Positions 1 through 7,177 of a stretch of DNA of 11,992 bases are shown one piece after another. Both the position numbers and the translations under genes were made by a program. This DNA comes from Bacteroidetes bacterium UBA1947. GTDB lineage: Bacteria > Bacteroidota > Bacteroidia > Chitinophagales > Chitinophagaceae. Each line of letters opens with the position of its first letter. Position 1 is the first letter of the stretch. The notes beneath the pieces are model-generated. The model was given only the letters and a program-made list of their open reading frames with translations, had not been told where the DNA came from and did no database searches. The stretch spans positions 1 to 11,992 of the forward strand of contig DDET01000050.1 of NCBI GenBank assembly GCA_002336915.1. Reading direction: 5' to 3'.

Positions 1-56
1 GTAAGGTTTTTTCAGGACGGGACATTACCCTGTGCACTGTTACTGCTCACTGCCCT

Positions 57-97
57 TCGGGTGCAAATCGGCAATTATCGGGTGCAAATCGGGTGCA
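57..97. repeat. Short direct repeats, TCGGGTGCAAATCGG, 21-bp period
   Basis: TCGGGTGCAAATCGG occurs at 57-71 and again, identically, at 78-92, so the period is 21 bp (two helical turns). A partial third copy, TCGGGTGCA, overlaps the second from 89 to 97. The core GTGCACT also occurs at 32-38 and 93-99. Such closely spaced repeats can be operator sites or iterons, or a local duplication; the sequence alone does not decide. Confidence 0.75.
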
Positions 98-98
98 C

Positions 99-164
99 TA
101 TCCACATTAAGTATCGCTTGTAATCTGCTGACAATTAAAGAAATCTGCGATAAAATGTGGATAA
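99..164. repeat. Inverted repeat with a DnaA-box-like site in each arm
   Basis: TATCCACATT (99-108) is repeated in inverted orientation as AATGTGGATA (154-163). A second inner pair, TATCGC (112-117) and GCGATA (147-152), extends the symmetry with a small offset. The right arm read on the minus strand is TTATCCACA (156-164), an exact match to the classical DnaA-box consensus TTATNCACA. The left arm, CTATCCACA at 98-106, differs at one base. The 29 bases between the inner arms are AT-rich. The match is visible; a role in DnaA binding is inference. Confidence 0.5.
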
Positions 165-168
165 GTCG

Positions 169-200
169 CTTCCGGTTTTAATTATTTACAAAACCGGAAG
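169..200. terminator. 11-bp hairpin at the esterase 3' end, possible terminator
   Basis: CTTCCGGTTTT (169-179) and AAAACCGGAAG (190-200) form a perfect 11-bp stem with a 10-base loop. It begins 6 bases past the stop codon of the minus-strand esterase gene, where a transcript-end hairpin is expected. No clear U-run follows on either strand, so it may be a weak terminator or a 3'-stabilising hairpin rather than a classical intrinsic terminator. Confidence 0.45.
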
Positions 201-206
201 TACTGC

Positions 207-1055
207 CTACTGCTTCACCGGGTACAGAAGCCTGAAGGCATTGAACACCGCCTGGTGGGCAATGGTAGCATGGTCCTCCTGCGGCAGGTAGTCGAAGTGA
301 ACTTTAACCTGCTTGCTTTTGCTTGCCTTTATTTTGTCGGCCAGCAGGTTCGCATCTACCTCCATCACCCTTGGCTTATCGCCGGGTGTGAGGCCTTCTT
401 TGCCTACTGCAATGTAGACGTCTGTCCGTTTGTTATAGCCCGGTTCCAGTATAGCAGGTTTCAGGTCGAGCAAAGAGCCATTATCCCACCAAAGGCTGGG
501 GCTGACGATTATGTACTTGTCAAAGAGCTTGGGCTTCTTAAACAATATCTCTGTTGCCAGCAAACCTCCCAGCGATTCGCCTATGATGGTCTTGTGCTTA
601 TTTACACGGTAATGCTCCTGCATATAAGGCTGCAGTTCCTCTTCAAGAAAGGAGATGAACTTGGCAGATCCTCCTGTCGTTGGATATAGCTTTTTATCCT
701 TCGCTATAGTAGTGGGATATGTGAAGTCTCTTTTCCTATCGGTATTGGCAATGCCCACCACAATCGACTTTGGTATCCTGTTTATCCATGAAAAGGTATT
801 GAACTGAACAAGGCCTACTACGTGTATAAAGTCCTCGTCCACCCCGCCATCTAAAAGGTAAATAACAGGATAGCGGGCAGTGTCATTTTCTTTATAGCCT
901 TCGGGAAGGTAGATGTTAATGGTCCTTGTCTCGGACAGTTGTACAGAGCTTATCTCTTCACTGGTGCCCAATACGATCTGCTTAGCGGTCTTTGTTTGAG
1001 CCGACAGTGAAACGGCAAAAAAAATGAAGCTTATAATTGATGATGCTAGTTTCAT
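207..1055 (-). CDS. Secreted esterase, PF00756 alpha/beta hydrolase
   Basis: This encodes a predicted 282-residue exported serine esterase of the PF00756 family (esterase D, antigen 85 and enterochelin/bacillibactin esterase relatives). I chose the third in-frame ATG (1055) because it gives a clean signal peptide, MKLASSIISF followed by a hydrophobic run ending SLSAQ; ATGs at 1064 and 1091 would add 3 or 12 residues before it. The mature protein shows the expected fold order: INIYLPEGY, then YPVIYLLDG (about 62-70), the nucleophile elbow GESLGG with Ser161, the SPSLWW segment (about 185-190) typical of the IroE/BesA-like branch, a possible acid at Glu220, and the catalytic His262 in EDHATI. 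Length suits the family. The natural substrate is unknown: siderophore esters are possible, but no siderophore or TonB gene lies nearby, so other esters are equally likely. It stands alone, divergent from the adhesin gene. Confidence 0.88.
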   Translation of the reverse strand: MKLASSIISFIFFAVSLSAQTKTAKQIVLGTSEEISSVQLSETRTINIYLPEGYKENDTARYPVIYLLDGGVDEDFIHVVGLVQFNTFSWINRIPKSIVVGIANTDRKRDFTYPTTIAKDKKLYPTTGGSAKFISFLEEELQPYMQEHYRVNKHKTIIGESLGGLLATEILFKKPKLFDKYIIVSPSLWWDNGSLLDLKPAILEPGYNKRTDVYIAVGKEGLTPGDKPRVMEVDANLLADKIKASKSKQVKVHFDYLPQEDHATIAHQAVFNAFRLLYPVKQ

Positions 1056-1385
1056 GGTGCTCATTAAAATATAACAGTAAATATAGCGCATAAAATAAAT
1101 GGGGACATAGGAAGTATACCCGGGCAGCCTTATTGGCCCGGGGAATGAAGAAGCAAAGCTATAGGCATAAAAAGAGATACCCGCTTTCTCTAAGGCAGTA
1201 CGACAGTCGGGTGTGCTAATTTATTGATAATCCAGTTTTTAGACATCCGTGCATCGAACAGTCGTATACCTTTTCTACTCCCAATAAGGCCAATCGCAAA
1301 ACGAGCACAGCACGAAGCTTGCATTACATAAAAAAAATCGGTATCTTACTCTACCTTTTTACTACACTAATTCAATGATCTGAAA
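1056..1385. other. Divergent intergenic region, promoters not resolved
   Basis: This 330-base gap separates the 5' ends of the divergent esterase and adhesin genes, so both promoters should lie in it. I find no exact match to the Bacteroidota -7 element TAnnTTTG. The near-match TACCTTTT occurs twice, at 1267-1275 (TATACCTTTT) and 1352-1359, the latter about 27 bases before the adhesin ATG, but neither has a TTG at the usual distance upstream. A 7-bp GC-rich hairpin, CCCGGGC (1119-1125) with GCCCGGG (1136-1142), lies on the esterase side. No Shine-Dalgarno sequence precedes either start. Confidence 0.5.
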
Positions 1386-4300
1386 ATGAGCTCAAGCTTT
1401 ACCCGACTGGTTTTACCAGTATTCTTCATTTTACTGGCTGCGAACAGTGCAATAGCGCAGCTAGACTGTGTCAATAACCCCACCTATGCCGATCCGCCGG
1501 CCGCCTCGTTTTTTAACACCGGCACCGACGGGGCCGGCGGCACCTTGCCGGTGGGTAGTAACGACCTTAACTGGACGATGTCCACAACAAGTATCGCAGG
1601 TCCATACAGCCCCGCGATAGTTATGGGGCCCCTACCGGCGGTGTATTATAATAGCCCCTGGCCGGACTGCGCATGGATATCGCACAATATAGACGGCTCT
1701 CACGTCGGCAATCTTGATGTCTGGTACAAGTTCTCTTTCAGCCTTGCCTGTGGCAATGCCTGTCACCAGAGTTATTCAGACCCCGGCACCTTTTGCCTGA
1801 ACCTTGACTTTTTCGCTGACAACTCAGTATATGAAATAATAGTGAATGGCGTGGTACAGAGCATACCCGGAATACCTGTGGCAAACCCATACTTCTACCA
1901 GGGGTATATCCAGGCCAATATGGTTACCGTATCGTTATGCAACGACTGGCATCCCGGCAGTAATGACCTGGTGATACACGTGGTATCCGGCCCGCCTTAC
2001 GAAGGCTTCCTGGCACAGGCATCGACAAACGTGCCTCCTCCCATAAGCGATACAGTATCTGCAACCATCTGCCAGGGACAAAGCTATATCTTTGGTCCTA
2101 ACACGCTGACCACTGCGGGCACCTACACACACACCTTTGCCTCACAAACAGGCTGCGACTCATTAGTGACCTTGCTTCTTAGCGTAAACCCCTCTTATAA
2201 CACGACAACCATTGATACTATATGCAAAGGCGACAGTGTACTTTTTGCGGGAACATATTATAAAACCGCCGGCCTGTTCACCCACAGCGCCACAACTACC
2301 CTGGGCTGCGACTCCACCACACGTTTGCAACTTACAGTGATAACGACTTTAGCCACTGCAGCCGTCACGAATGTATTGTGTAATGGTGATGCGACGGGAG
2401 CGATCACGATGAATGCGGCAAATAATCCCGCGGGGTATACCTATGCCAACGGTGCGGGTCCATATGGGCCGTCGAATATTTTTAGCGGTTTAACCGCGGG
2501 TACCTACACCATTCATACCAAAGCACCCTTTGGATGTATTAAAGACACAGTGCTTACAATAACGCAGCCGAGCCCGCTAACTTTTGGCACTTTAACTACA
2601 GTAACACCTTTGTGTAACGGGGGATCGGGCACATTTACCGTTGCCGGATCGGGTGGTAAGCCAAATTATACATATGCAATTGATGCCGGCCCCTATACGA
2701 TCAACACCAACTACTCTGCAAGTGCCGGCAGCCATACACTGCATATAAAAGATGCCAACGGGTGCACCAAAGATTCAACGGTAACAATGACAGAACCGAC
2801 CACCGTGCATGGCACAGCAGTAATCACCAATGAGCCCTGCTACGGACAAACACTAGGCAGCATCACGCTTACAGGTAATGGCGGCGTTGCTCCATATACT
2901 TATGCATTGGGTGCGGCGAGCTATGGGGCCGGTGTCTTCAGCGGCCTGGCCGCAGGGACATATACGGTGCATGTAAGGGATGCCAATAATTGCATATTTG
3001 ATACCACCGTAATAGTAACACAACCGCCCAGCCTGGGTGCTACCCTCGACGTTACTTATCCAAAATGCTTTGGCGACAGCAACGGCAGCATTGTTATAAC
3101 ACCTAACGGCGGTACACAGCCATTTTCTTATACCGACAACGGTGGAGCACCGACGGCCAACAATGTTTTCGGCAACCTGCCTGCATCAATTAATAGCATT
3201 GAGGTGACAGACCAAAACGGCTGCAAAATAGACACTACGGTATACCTGACCGAACCAAGCCGTATACGCATTGCCGATATGCAGCTTACTAACGTAAGAT
3301 GTGCAGGCGGATATGACGGGGTGATACAGACCTTTGTGCTGGGAGGTGTGCCGACCTACCTGTATGCAGTAGACCAGTTATCCTTCTCAGCATCGAACGA
3401 AATGACGGGGCTGAATGCAGGCCAACATACCGTACACATAAAAGACATGAAAGGCTGCACGATCGACAGCGTGGTAGAAATAAAACAACCACCAGTCCTT
3501 GGTTTTTCCAACATCACAACTACTAATGTGATCTGTGAAGGCGACAAGAATGGCACGGTAATGCTGGAAGGAACCGGTGGTACCCCTGCCTATATGTACT
3601 CTGCAAACGATAGCATCTTCAAAACCAAGAACCTGTTTGACGGATTCGACACGGGGACCTATACTTTCTATATACAGGACAGCCTGGGCTGCGAAGCAGA
3701 TACTACAGTAACCGTAGGCGAAAACCCGCGCATCGTCATCACTGCCGCCACAGTTACTACGCCAACTTGCTTCGGCACAGGTGACGGGACTATAACGATC
3801 AACGCAACCGGCGGCGTGGCGCCATTGCGCTACCAGGTGGATGGGCAACCAAGCCAGCCGATAAGCAGCAACCTTTTTACAAACATGGGAGACGGCACGC
3901 ATACCATAACAGTTACTGATGACAATAACTGTAAAAAGAGCAGCCTTACCAGCGTCCACCAACCGGGCCAGCTGGCACTGCGTATGCAAAGCAATGGCAA
4001 CCTCTGTGAAGGTGTTGACAATAATGGTGCTGTATATGTGGATGTAAAGGGCGGCACCCCACCTTACAAATACACCTGGAGCAGCAACCCGATGCAGGTG
4101 AGCTACCAAAACGGTATCACCGGCCTGCCCAATGGCAAGTATAGCGTGCATGTTGCAGATGCCCATGATTGCATGGCATTTGGCGAAGCGGTGGTAGAAT
4201 ATGACCATTGCTGCACTCCCTATGTACCGAACGCCTTTACCCCTAATGGCGACGGAAAGAATGACTTCTTCCACCCGGTTTTCAAAGGCAATATGCTGCT

Positions 4301-4493
4301 GGACAAAATGACGATATTTAACCGCTACGGGCAAGTGATATTCAGCACTACAAATATTATGGAAGGCTGGGATGGCACTTATAAAGGAGTTCCGCAGGAC
4401 ATAGGCACTTACTACTACTTTATAGAGTTCTATTGCGGACAGCAGGACATCAATAAACAGATACAGAAAGGGGATGTTACCCTGGTAAGATAG
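1386..4493 (+). CDS. SprB-repeat surface protein with T9SS type B sorting domain
   Basis: This encodes a complete 1035-residue protein predicted to cross the outer membrane by the type IX secretion system and act at the cell surface, probably in adhesion or gliding-type interactions. A Sec signal peptide (1 to about 24, ending NSAIAQ) leads to a Cys- and aromatic-rich domain of about 190 residues that looks like an all-beta sandwich. Two repeats of about 50 residues follow, with Cys pairs 229/257 and 280/308 (TICQG/TICKG and GCDS). Then come eight SprB-like repeats (about 325-941) whose first Cys falls at 332, 410, 485, 561, 639, 717, 795 and 874. The C-terminus (about 942-1035) is a classic CHU_C type B sorting domain: PNAFTPNGDGKNDFF, MTIFNRYGQVIF, WDGTYKG and a final GDVTLVR. 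The gene is intact and isolated, with a terminator after it. No PorP/SprF-type partner is adjacent. The ligand cannot be told from sequence. Confidence 0.93.
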   Translation: MSSSFTRLVLPVFFILLAANSAIAQLDCVNNPTYADPPAASFFNTGTDGAGGTLPVGSNDLNWTMSTTSIAGPYSPAIVMGPLPAVYYNSPWPDCAWISHNIDGSHVGNLDVWYKFSFSLACGNACHQSYSDPGTFCLNLDFFADNSVYEIIVNGVVQSIPGIPVANPYFYQGYIQANMVTVSLCNDWHPGSNDLVIHVVSGPPYEGFLAQASTNVPPPISDTVSATICQGQSYIFGPNTLTTAGTYTHTFASQTGCDSLVTLLLSVNPSYNTTTIDTICKGDSVLFAGTYYKTAGLFTHSATTTLGCDSTTRLQLTVITTLATAAVTNVLCNGDATGAITMNAANNPAGYTYANGAGPYGPSNIFSGLTAGTYTIHTKAPFGCIKDTVLTITQPSPLTFGTLTTVTPLCNGGSGTFTVAGSGGKPNYTYAIDAGPYTINTNYSASAGSHTLHIKDANGCTKDSTVTMTEPTTVHGTAVITNEPCYGQTLGSITLTGNGGVAPYTYALGAASYGAGVFSGLAAGTYTVHVRDANNCIFDTTVIVTQPPSLGATLDVTYPKCFGDSNGSIVITPNGGTQPFSYTDNGGAPTANNVFGNLPASINSIEVTDQNGCKIDTTVYLTEPSRIRIADMQLTNVRCAGGYDGVIQTFVLGGVPTYLYAVDQLSFSASNEMTGLNAGQHTVHIKDMKGCTIDSVVEIKQPPVLGFSNITTTNVICEGDKNGTVMLEGTGGTPAYMYSANDSIFKTKNLFDGFDTGTYTFYIQDSLGCEADTTVTVGENPRIVITAATVTTPTCFGTGDGTITINATGGVAPLRYQVDGQPSQPISSNLFTNMGDGTHTITVTDDNNCKKSSLTSVHQPGQLALRMQSNGNLCEGVDNNGAVYVDVKGGTPPYKYTWSSNPMQVSYQNGITGLPNGKYSVHVADAHDCMAFGEAVVEYDHCCTPYVPNAFTPNGDGKNDFFHPVFKGNMLLDKMTIFNRYGQVIFSTTNIMEGWDGTYKGVPQDIGTYYYFIEFYCGQQDINKQIQKGDVTLVR
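2055..2351 (+). repeat. Two ~50-residue Cys-pair repeats in the adhesin
   Basis: Two tandem protein repeats occupy about residues 224-322. Each has a T-I-C-x-G motif, an aromatic-rich strand, T-x-G-x-(Y/F)-T-H and a closing G-C-D-S. The Cys pairs 229/257 and 280/308 have identical 28-residue spacing, and the repeat period is 51 residues. Units of this kind commonly precede SprB repeats in Chitinophagaceae surface proteins. The DNA copies have diverged well below the protein similarity. Confidence 0.7.
2358..4208 (+). repeat. Eight tandem SprB-type repeats in the adhesin
   Basis: Eight protein repeats of 75-79 residues, judged from first-Cys spacings of 78, 75, 76, 78, 78, 78 and 79. The pattern is C-x-G-x-x-x-G-x-(I/V), then GG-x-x-P-(Y/F)-x-Y, F-x-x-L-x-x-G-x-(Y/H)-(T/S)-(V/I)-x-(V/I)-x-D and a closing (G/N)-C followed by D-(T/S) and (Q/E)-P. 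Every unit keeps its two Cys, which could pair within the unit. Units 7 and 8 lose the D-(S/T) after the second Cys and the last is the most diverged. This is the SprB repeat family (PF13573) by pattern. Confidence 0.85.
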
Positions 4494-4517
4494 CTCCTTA
4501 CAACAGCGTAAGAGAAC

Positions 4518-4554
4518 AAAATAAGTAAGCCCCGGTTCGGGGCTTACTTATTTT
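4518..4554. terminator. Strong bidirectional intrinsic terminator
   Basis: The sequence folds into a perfect 17-bp stem with a 3-base loop (4535-4537). The GC-rich core is GCCCCG (4529-4534) with CGGGGC (4538-4543). An A-run lies on the left and a T-run on the right, so it works on either strand. It lies 25 bases after the adhesin stop and 14 bases before the stop of the convergent L,D-transpeptidase gene, so it should serve both. Confidence 0.93.
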
Positions 4555-4567
4555 TTATTAGAGTTAG

Positions 4568-5245
4568 TTATCTTTTTATGATCACTTTAGTGCCGACGGG
4601 TATATAATCATAAAGCTCATCGATATAACAGTTCTTTGTGCTCACGCATCCCCAGGTCCAGTTGTCCTTCCTATCAACCGAGATATCATCGCGCTGCCAT
4701 GTGCCATGCAAGCCGATACCACCGCCAATGCCGACGTTAGCTGCAATAAGTCCCTCTGCCTTTCTCTCCTCAAACTTTTTACGACTCTCTTCGCTGGGAT
4801 AGCTCAACGAGAAATACTTATCCCATTTGTCATGCTTCTTCTTGTTTAGAATATAAAATGTGCCCTCGGGGGTCTTCCTGTCACCTTCACACATTTTATC
4901 GCTAAGATCATCATTGCCAAAAACTACGGGATAGGTGATCATCAACTCGTCGTTGGAGTTGTAGACGGACATCAGATATTTGTTCTTCTCGATGACTATA
5001 TAATAGTCATCCTTGCCGGCGGTCATTTTTTTATAGCAGGCGTATATTGTAGCCTTTCTTAAAGGTGCTTTGTAATAAGCGTGCTCAGCGTTTACATAGT
5101 CCGCACCATCTTTATGGTACATTGCCATGGCTGGAGATGTTGCAGCTGCATAAGCTCTTTTTTGAGCAAACACAGCTTGCGTCATCATCGAGCAGCAAAA
5201 AAGCATTATTAATCCAAAGGCATGGGGCCTGCAAATCATTGACAC
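4568..5245 (-). CDS. YkuD-type L,D-transpeptidase, exported
   Basis: This encodes a predicted periplasmic L,D-transpeptidase of 225 residues. Enzymes of this fold form 3-3 peptidoglycan cross-links or attach proteins to peptidoglycan through a catalytic cysteine. The N-terminus is a signal peptide (about 1-28, ending AVFAQ); the second ATG, at 5239, would serve equally well. The catalytic domain starts near the DDYYIVIEKNKYLMSVY segment, includes GDRKTPEGTFYI, then IGLHGTW with His180, and ends WTWGCVSTKN with the nucleophile Cys200 and IDELYDYIPVGTKVII. The residue before Gly-Cys is Trp rather than the His of the classical SHGC motif. The W-T-x-G-C form resembles the YafK/ErfK-like branch as I recall it, so I do not take it as a loss of activity. 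The segment before the domain is short, with no recognised LysM or peptidoglycan-binding module. The gene is alone on its strand and shares a terminator with the adhesin gene. Confidence 0.88.
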   Translation of the reverse strand: MSMICRPHAFGLIMLFCCSMMTQAVFAQKRAYAAATSPAMAMYHKDGADYVNAEHAYYKAPLRKATIYACYKKMTAGKDDYYIVIEKNKYLMSVYNSNDELMITYPVVFGNDDLSDKMCEGDRKTPEGTFYILNKKKHDKWDKYFSLSYPSEESRKKFEERKAEGLIAANVGIGGGIGLHGTWQRDDISVDRKDNWTWGCVSTKNCYIDELYDYIPVGTKVIIKR

Positions 5246-5359
5246 ATTTTTTATACGGCAATTGTCTACCAGTCAAGTTGTTCTGTATAATGATAAATAT
5301 ACAAAACATATTGAATTACTGAGTAAATAGGCCTTTTGCCAGAGGTGAAAAATATGAGG

Positions 5360-5367
5360 CAAATGTA
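5360..5367 (-). promoter_or_regulatory. Candidate -7 element for the L,D-transpeptidase gene
   Basis: Read on the minus strand this is TACATTTG, an exact fit to TAnnTTTG. The absence of a properly spaced TTG and the distance of about 115 bases to the start codon make it only a weak candidate. A six-position match is expected by chance fairly often in a region this size. Confidence 0.25.
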
Positions 5368-5428
5368 TATCGGAAACCTGTTAAGGACAGTGATGGCCGT
5401 CAATTCCCATCGTGACCCTGATCATCGA

Positions 5429-5463
5429 GCCATGCCCGCCGCGGGCTAAGAAAATGGCATGGC
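5429..5463. repeat. Nested alternative hairpins upstream of the TTG start
   Basis: GCCATGCC (5429-5436) and GGCATGGC (5456-5463) can form an 8-bp stem. Inside it, GCCCG (5434-5438) and CGGGC (5442-5446) can form a second, very GC-rich hairpin that shares bases 5434-5436 with the outer left arm, so the two cannot both form fully. They end 32 bases before the TTG start at 5496. There is no T-run, so this is not a normal terminator; a leader-RNA role is only a possibility. Confidence 0.5.
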
Positions 5464-5495
5464 ATTTGTTAATAAAACTATAAAGCTACTCTATC

Positions 5496-7022
5496 TTGAA
5501 AAGAATATTCCGCTACCCGATCGGCGATACCAGTGCTTTTCTCCGCAAATTAACACTCACCGCACTATACTTCATGGTATTTTGCGGCGTATTCTTTGTG
5601 CTGGTGCAGGCCCGGCCATTCTGGGTAGATGAATGGCGGGTTATCTACAATTTAAAGTACAAAAGCCCGGCTATGCTATGGGGACAGCTTGACTATATGC
5701 AGCAGTTTCCCCGGGTGTACCTGCAATTGATAAAAGCCTTTGCCGCGCCATTTGACTACAGCTATTTCACCCTGAGGTTCCCACCATTCGCAGTGGGCAC
5801 ATTTGCGATGTATTTCTGCTACCGTTTAATGAACCGTATATATAAACCAGGCAGACAAACCCGCTTTTTATTTATACTCATACTGTTTTCTTCTTACACG
5901 GCAACAGAATACTACGTACAGGTAAAGCAATACACCATGGATATCCTGACCAGTCTTATAGCCATATGGCAATTGCTGGAAGTGTTTGACCTGTTCTATA
6001 AAAAAGAGAAATTGGTGCTACGCAGATACTTATTGCTTCTTCTGAGCTTTATAGTACTGCCATTTTTCAGCTACACCTATTCCATTGCGATAACACCTGT
6101 GTTTATAGTAGCGTTACTACACATGTTACATACGTGGCATACCTGGGACATAAAAAATAAGGCAAGAAGTATCCTCCTCGTGTGCATGCCTCTTTTCTGT
6201 TGTGCTGTCTCCATTATAGCCTTCTACATCGTAGATGCTTCACAGGTAATGGCCGACGGGGGTATGCAGGACTTCTGGGGAATGAAGCAAAGTCTCACCG
6301 TTTCTATTTTCAGCGAAAAGTTCTATCGGCTATTTGCCAATGTAGGCGCCGGACTATTCTTCGAGATCCTATTTGGCACCATTGGCATTACTGCGTTCAT
6401 ATACGGATCAACAAAGAGCTTTTCGGGTATATCAAAACTAATGCGTACACAAGAGGGCACCCTGGTAGTTTACAGCGTACTTATATGCCTTCTTACAATG
6501 GCACTCTATATTGCACGAAAAATACCCATAGAAACACGCCTGAATGTGTATACCGTCCCGGCGATAGCCATTCTTATTATCTATTTGCTGGACCATATGA
6601 AGCTAATATTCTTAAGATCCCGTTTTATCAAAGCAATCCCAGTTGTATTATTCCTGGGCCTCTCCGGCAATATCTTCAGCACCTATATTACCTTGTTTGC
6701 AGGGCTGATAGACAACAAAATGCTGAGCATCTACGTGGCAACGGAAGACGCAATCATTATGGCTCAAAAGAAAAAACTGCCCATCTTAACAACACCAAAA
6801 GTGGCTTACCCTTACCAGGATACGCCAAACTTGCCTGATTGGCATTCTATTCCCGGTGATTGGGTACTTAAAACATTCCCGGCGTATAAAGTGGACCAAC
6901 ACCTTGATGTGTACCCCATAGATAACACAAATGACATAAGCAGCCAGATACAAAAACTACCGCCCGGTACAACCGAAGTATTAGTAGGTGACGGATTCGC
7001 ATACCATATTGTTAAGCGATGA
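5496..7022 (+). CDS. GT-C fold glycosyltransferase-like membrane protein
   Basis: This encodes a 508-residue polytopic inner-membrane protein, probably a GT39/ArnT-like lipid-phosphate-sugar glycosyltransferase. About ten to eleven hydrophobic segments are visible (roughly 20-38, 92-112, 121-137, 148-168, 178-212 as two, 225-246, 284-304, 320-341, 350-368, 379-402), then about 100 soluble residues. Asp45-Glu46 sit just after the first helix in FWVDEW, where GT-C enzymes carry their catalytic acidic pair. The YSYFTLRFPPFAVG and EYYVQVKQYTMD segments resemble the loops after it in PMT_2-type proteins, and ETRLNVYTVPAIAILIIYLL resembles the late R-Y-x-x-P helix. The start is TTG: an in-frame stop at 5481-5483 excludes extension and the next ATG (codon 27) would cut into the first helix. 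Acceptor and sugar are unknown. The following gene is on the same strand. The family call is by pattern only. Confidence 0.72.
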   Translation: MKRIFRYPIGDTSAFLRKLTLTALYFMVFCGVFFVLVQARPFWVDEWRVIYNLKYKSPAMLWGQLDYMQQFPRVYLQLIKAFAAPFDYSYFTLRFPPFAVGTFAMYFCYRLMNRIYKPGRQTRFLFILILFSSYTATEYYVQVKQYTMDILTSLIAIWQLLEVFDLFYKKEKLVLRRYLLLLLSFIVLPFFSYTYSIAITPVFIVALLHMLHTWHTWDIKNKARSILLVCMPLFCCAVSIIAFYIVDASQVMADGGMQDFWGMKQSLTVSIFSEKFYRLFANVGAGLFFEILFGTIGITAFIYGSTKSFSGISKLMRTQEGTLVVYSVLICLLTMALYIARKIPIETRLNVYTVPAIAILIIYLLDHMKLIFLRSRFIKAIPVVLFLGLSGNIFSTYITLFAGLIDNKMLSIYVATEDAIIMAQKKKLPILTTPKVAYPYQDTPNLPDWHSIPGDWVLKTFPAYKVDQHLDVYPIDNTNDISSQIQKLPPGTTEVLVGDGFAYHIVKR

Positions 7023-7177
7023 ACACCCCGATTTGAGCAAAAATCCGTGAATTTTAACCAGGCATTCACACCGGCATAAATACAAGGCAATCAAATTCTT
7101 GCACATCAGCACCTGTAACCGAAAATGCGGTGGCATTATACTTGCTTTTATGCCGTTGGAAAAACTACAAGAATGCC

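Larger units (their letters stand above)
1..206. other. Gene-free left edge with clustered small repeats
   Basis: I see no credible coding region here. The stretch lies downstream of the minus-strand esterase gene, whose stop codon is at 207-209. It contains three structures described separately: 15-bp direct repeats (57-97), an inverted repeat whose arms contain DnaA-box-like sites (99-164), and an 11-bp perfect hairpin (169-200). The gene on the far side lies outside the window, so I cannot tell whether this is a promoter region, a 3' end or something else. Confidence 0.6.
5246..5495. other. Divergent intergenic region before the membrane protein
   Basis: These 250 bases separate the 5' ends of the L,D-transpeptidase and glycosyltransferase-like genes. 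On the minus strand TACATTTG (5360-5367) matches the Bacteroidota -7 consensus exactly, but no TTG lies at the normal distance and it would leave a leader of about 115 bases. On the plus strand no good promoter is seen. Overlapping hairpins lie at 5429-5463. A nine-codon reading frame (ATG 5454 to TAA 5481-5483) is in frame with, and stops just before, the TTG start at 5496. Confidence 0.45.

Noticed and set aside
3387..4334. 315-codon open frame on the minus strand inside the adhesin gene
   Set aside because: It lies wholly within the SprB repeats and type B sorting domain, whose protein signature is unmistakable. The antisense product has no recognisable domain and its length follows from the base bias of the sense gene.
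4646..4651. Loss of activity in the L,D-transpeptidase because Trp replaces His in the SHGC motif
   Set aside because: The Cys200 nucleophile and His180 are present, and W-T-x-G-C is the form I recall from YafK/ErfK-like relatives, so this is more likely a subfamily feature than a defect.
5454..5483. Nine-codon ATG frame as the true start of the membrane protein
   Set aside because: It is in frame with the gene but ends in TAA at 5481-5483, so it cannot be the N-terminus. It is kept only as a possible leader peptide.
6182..6838. 218-codon plus-strand frame overlapping the membrane-protein gene
   Set aside because: It is a shifted frame of a gene with clear helices and a GT-C-like motif. The shifted product is rich in Cys, His and Arg without any family pattern.
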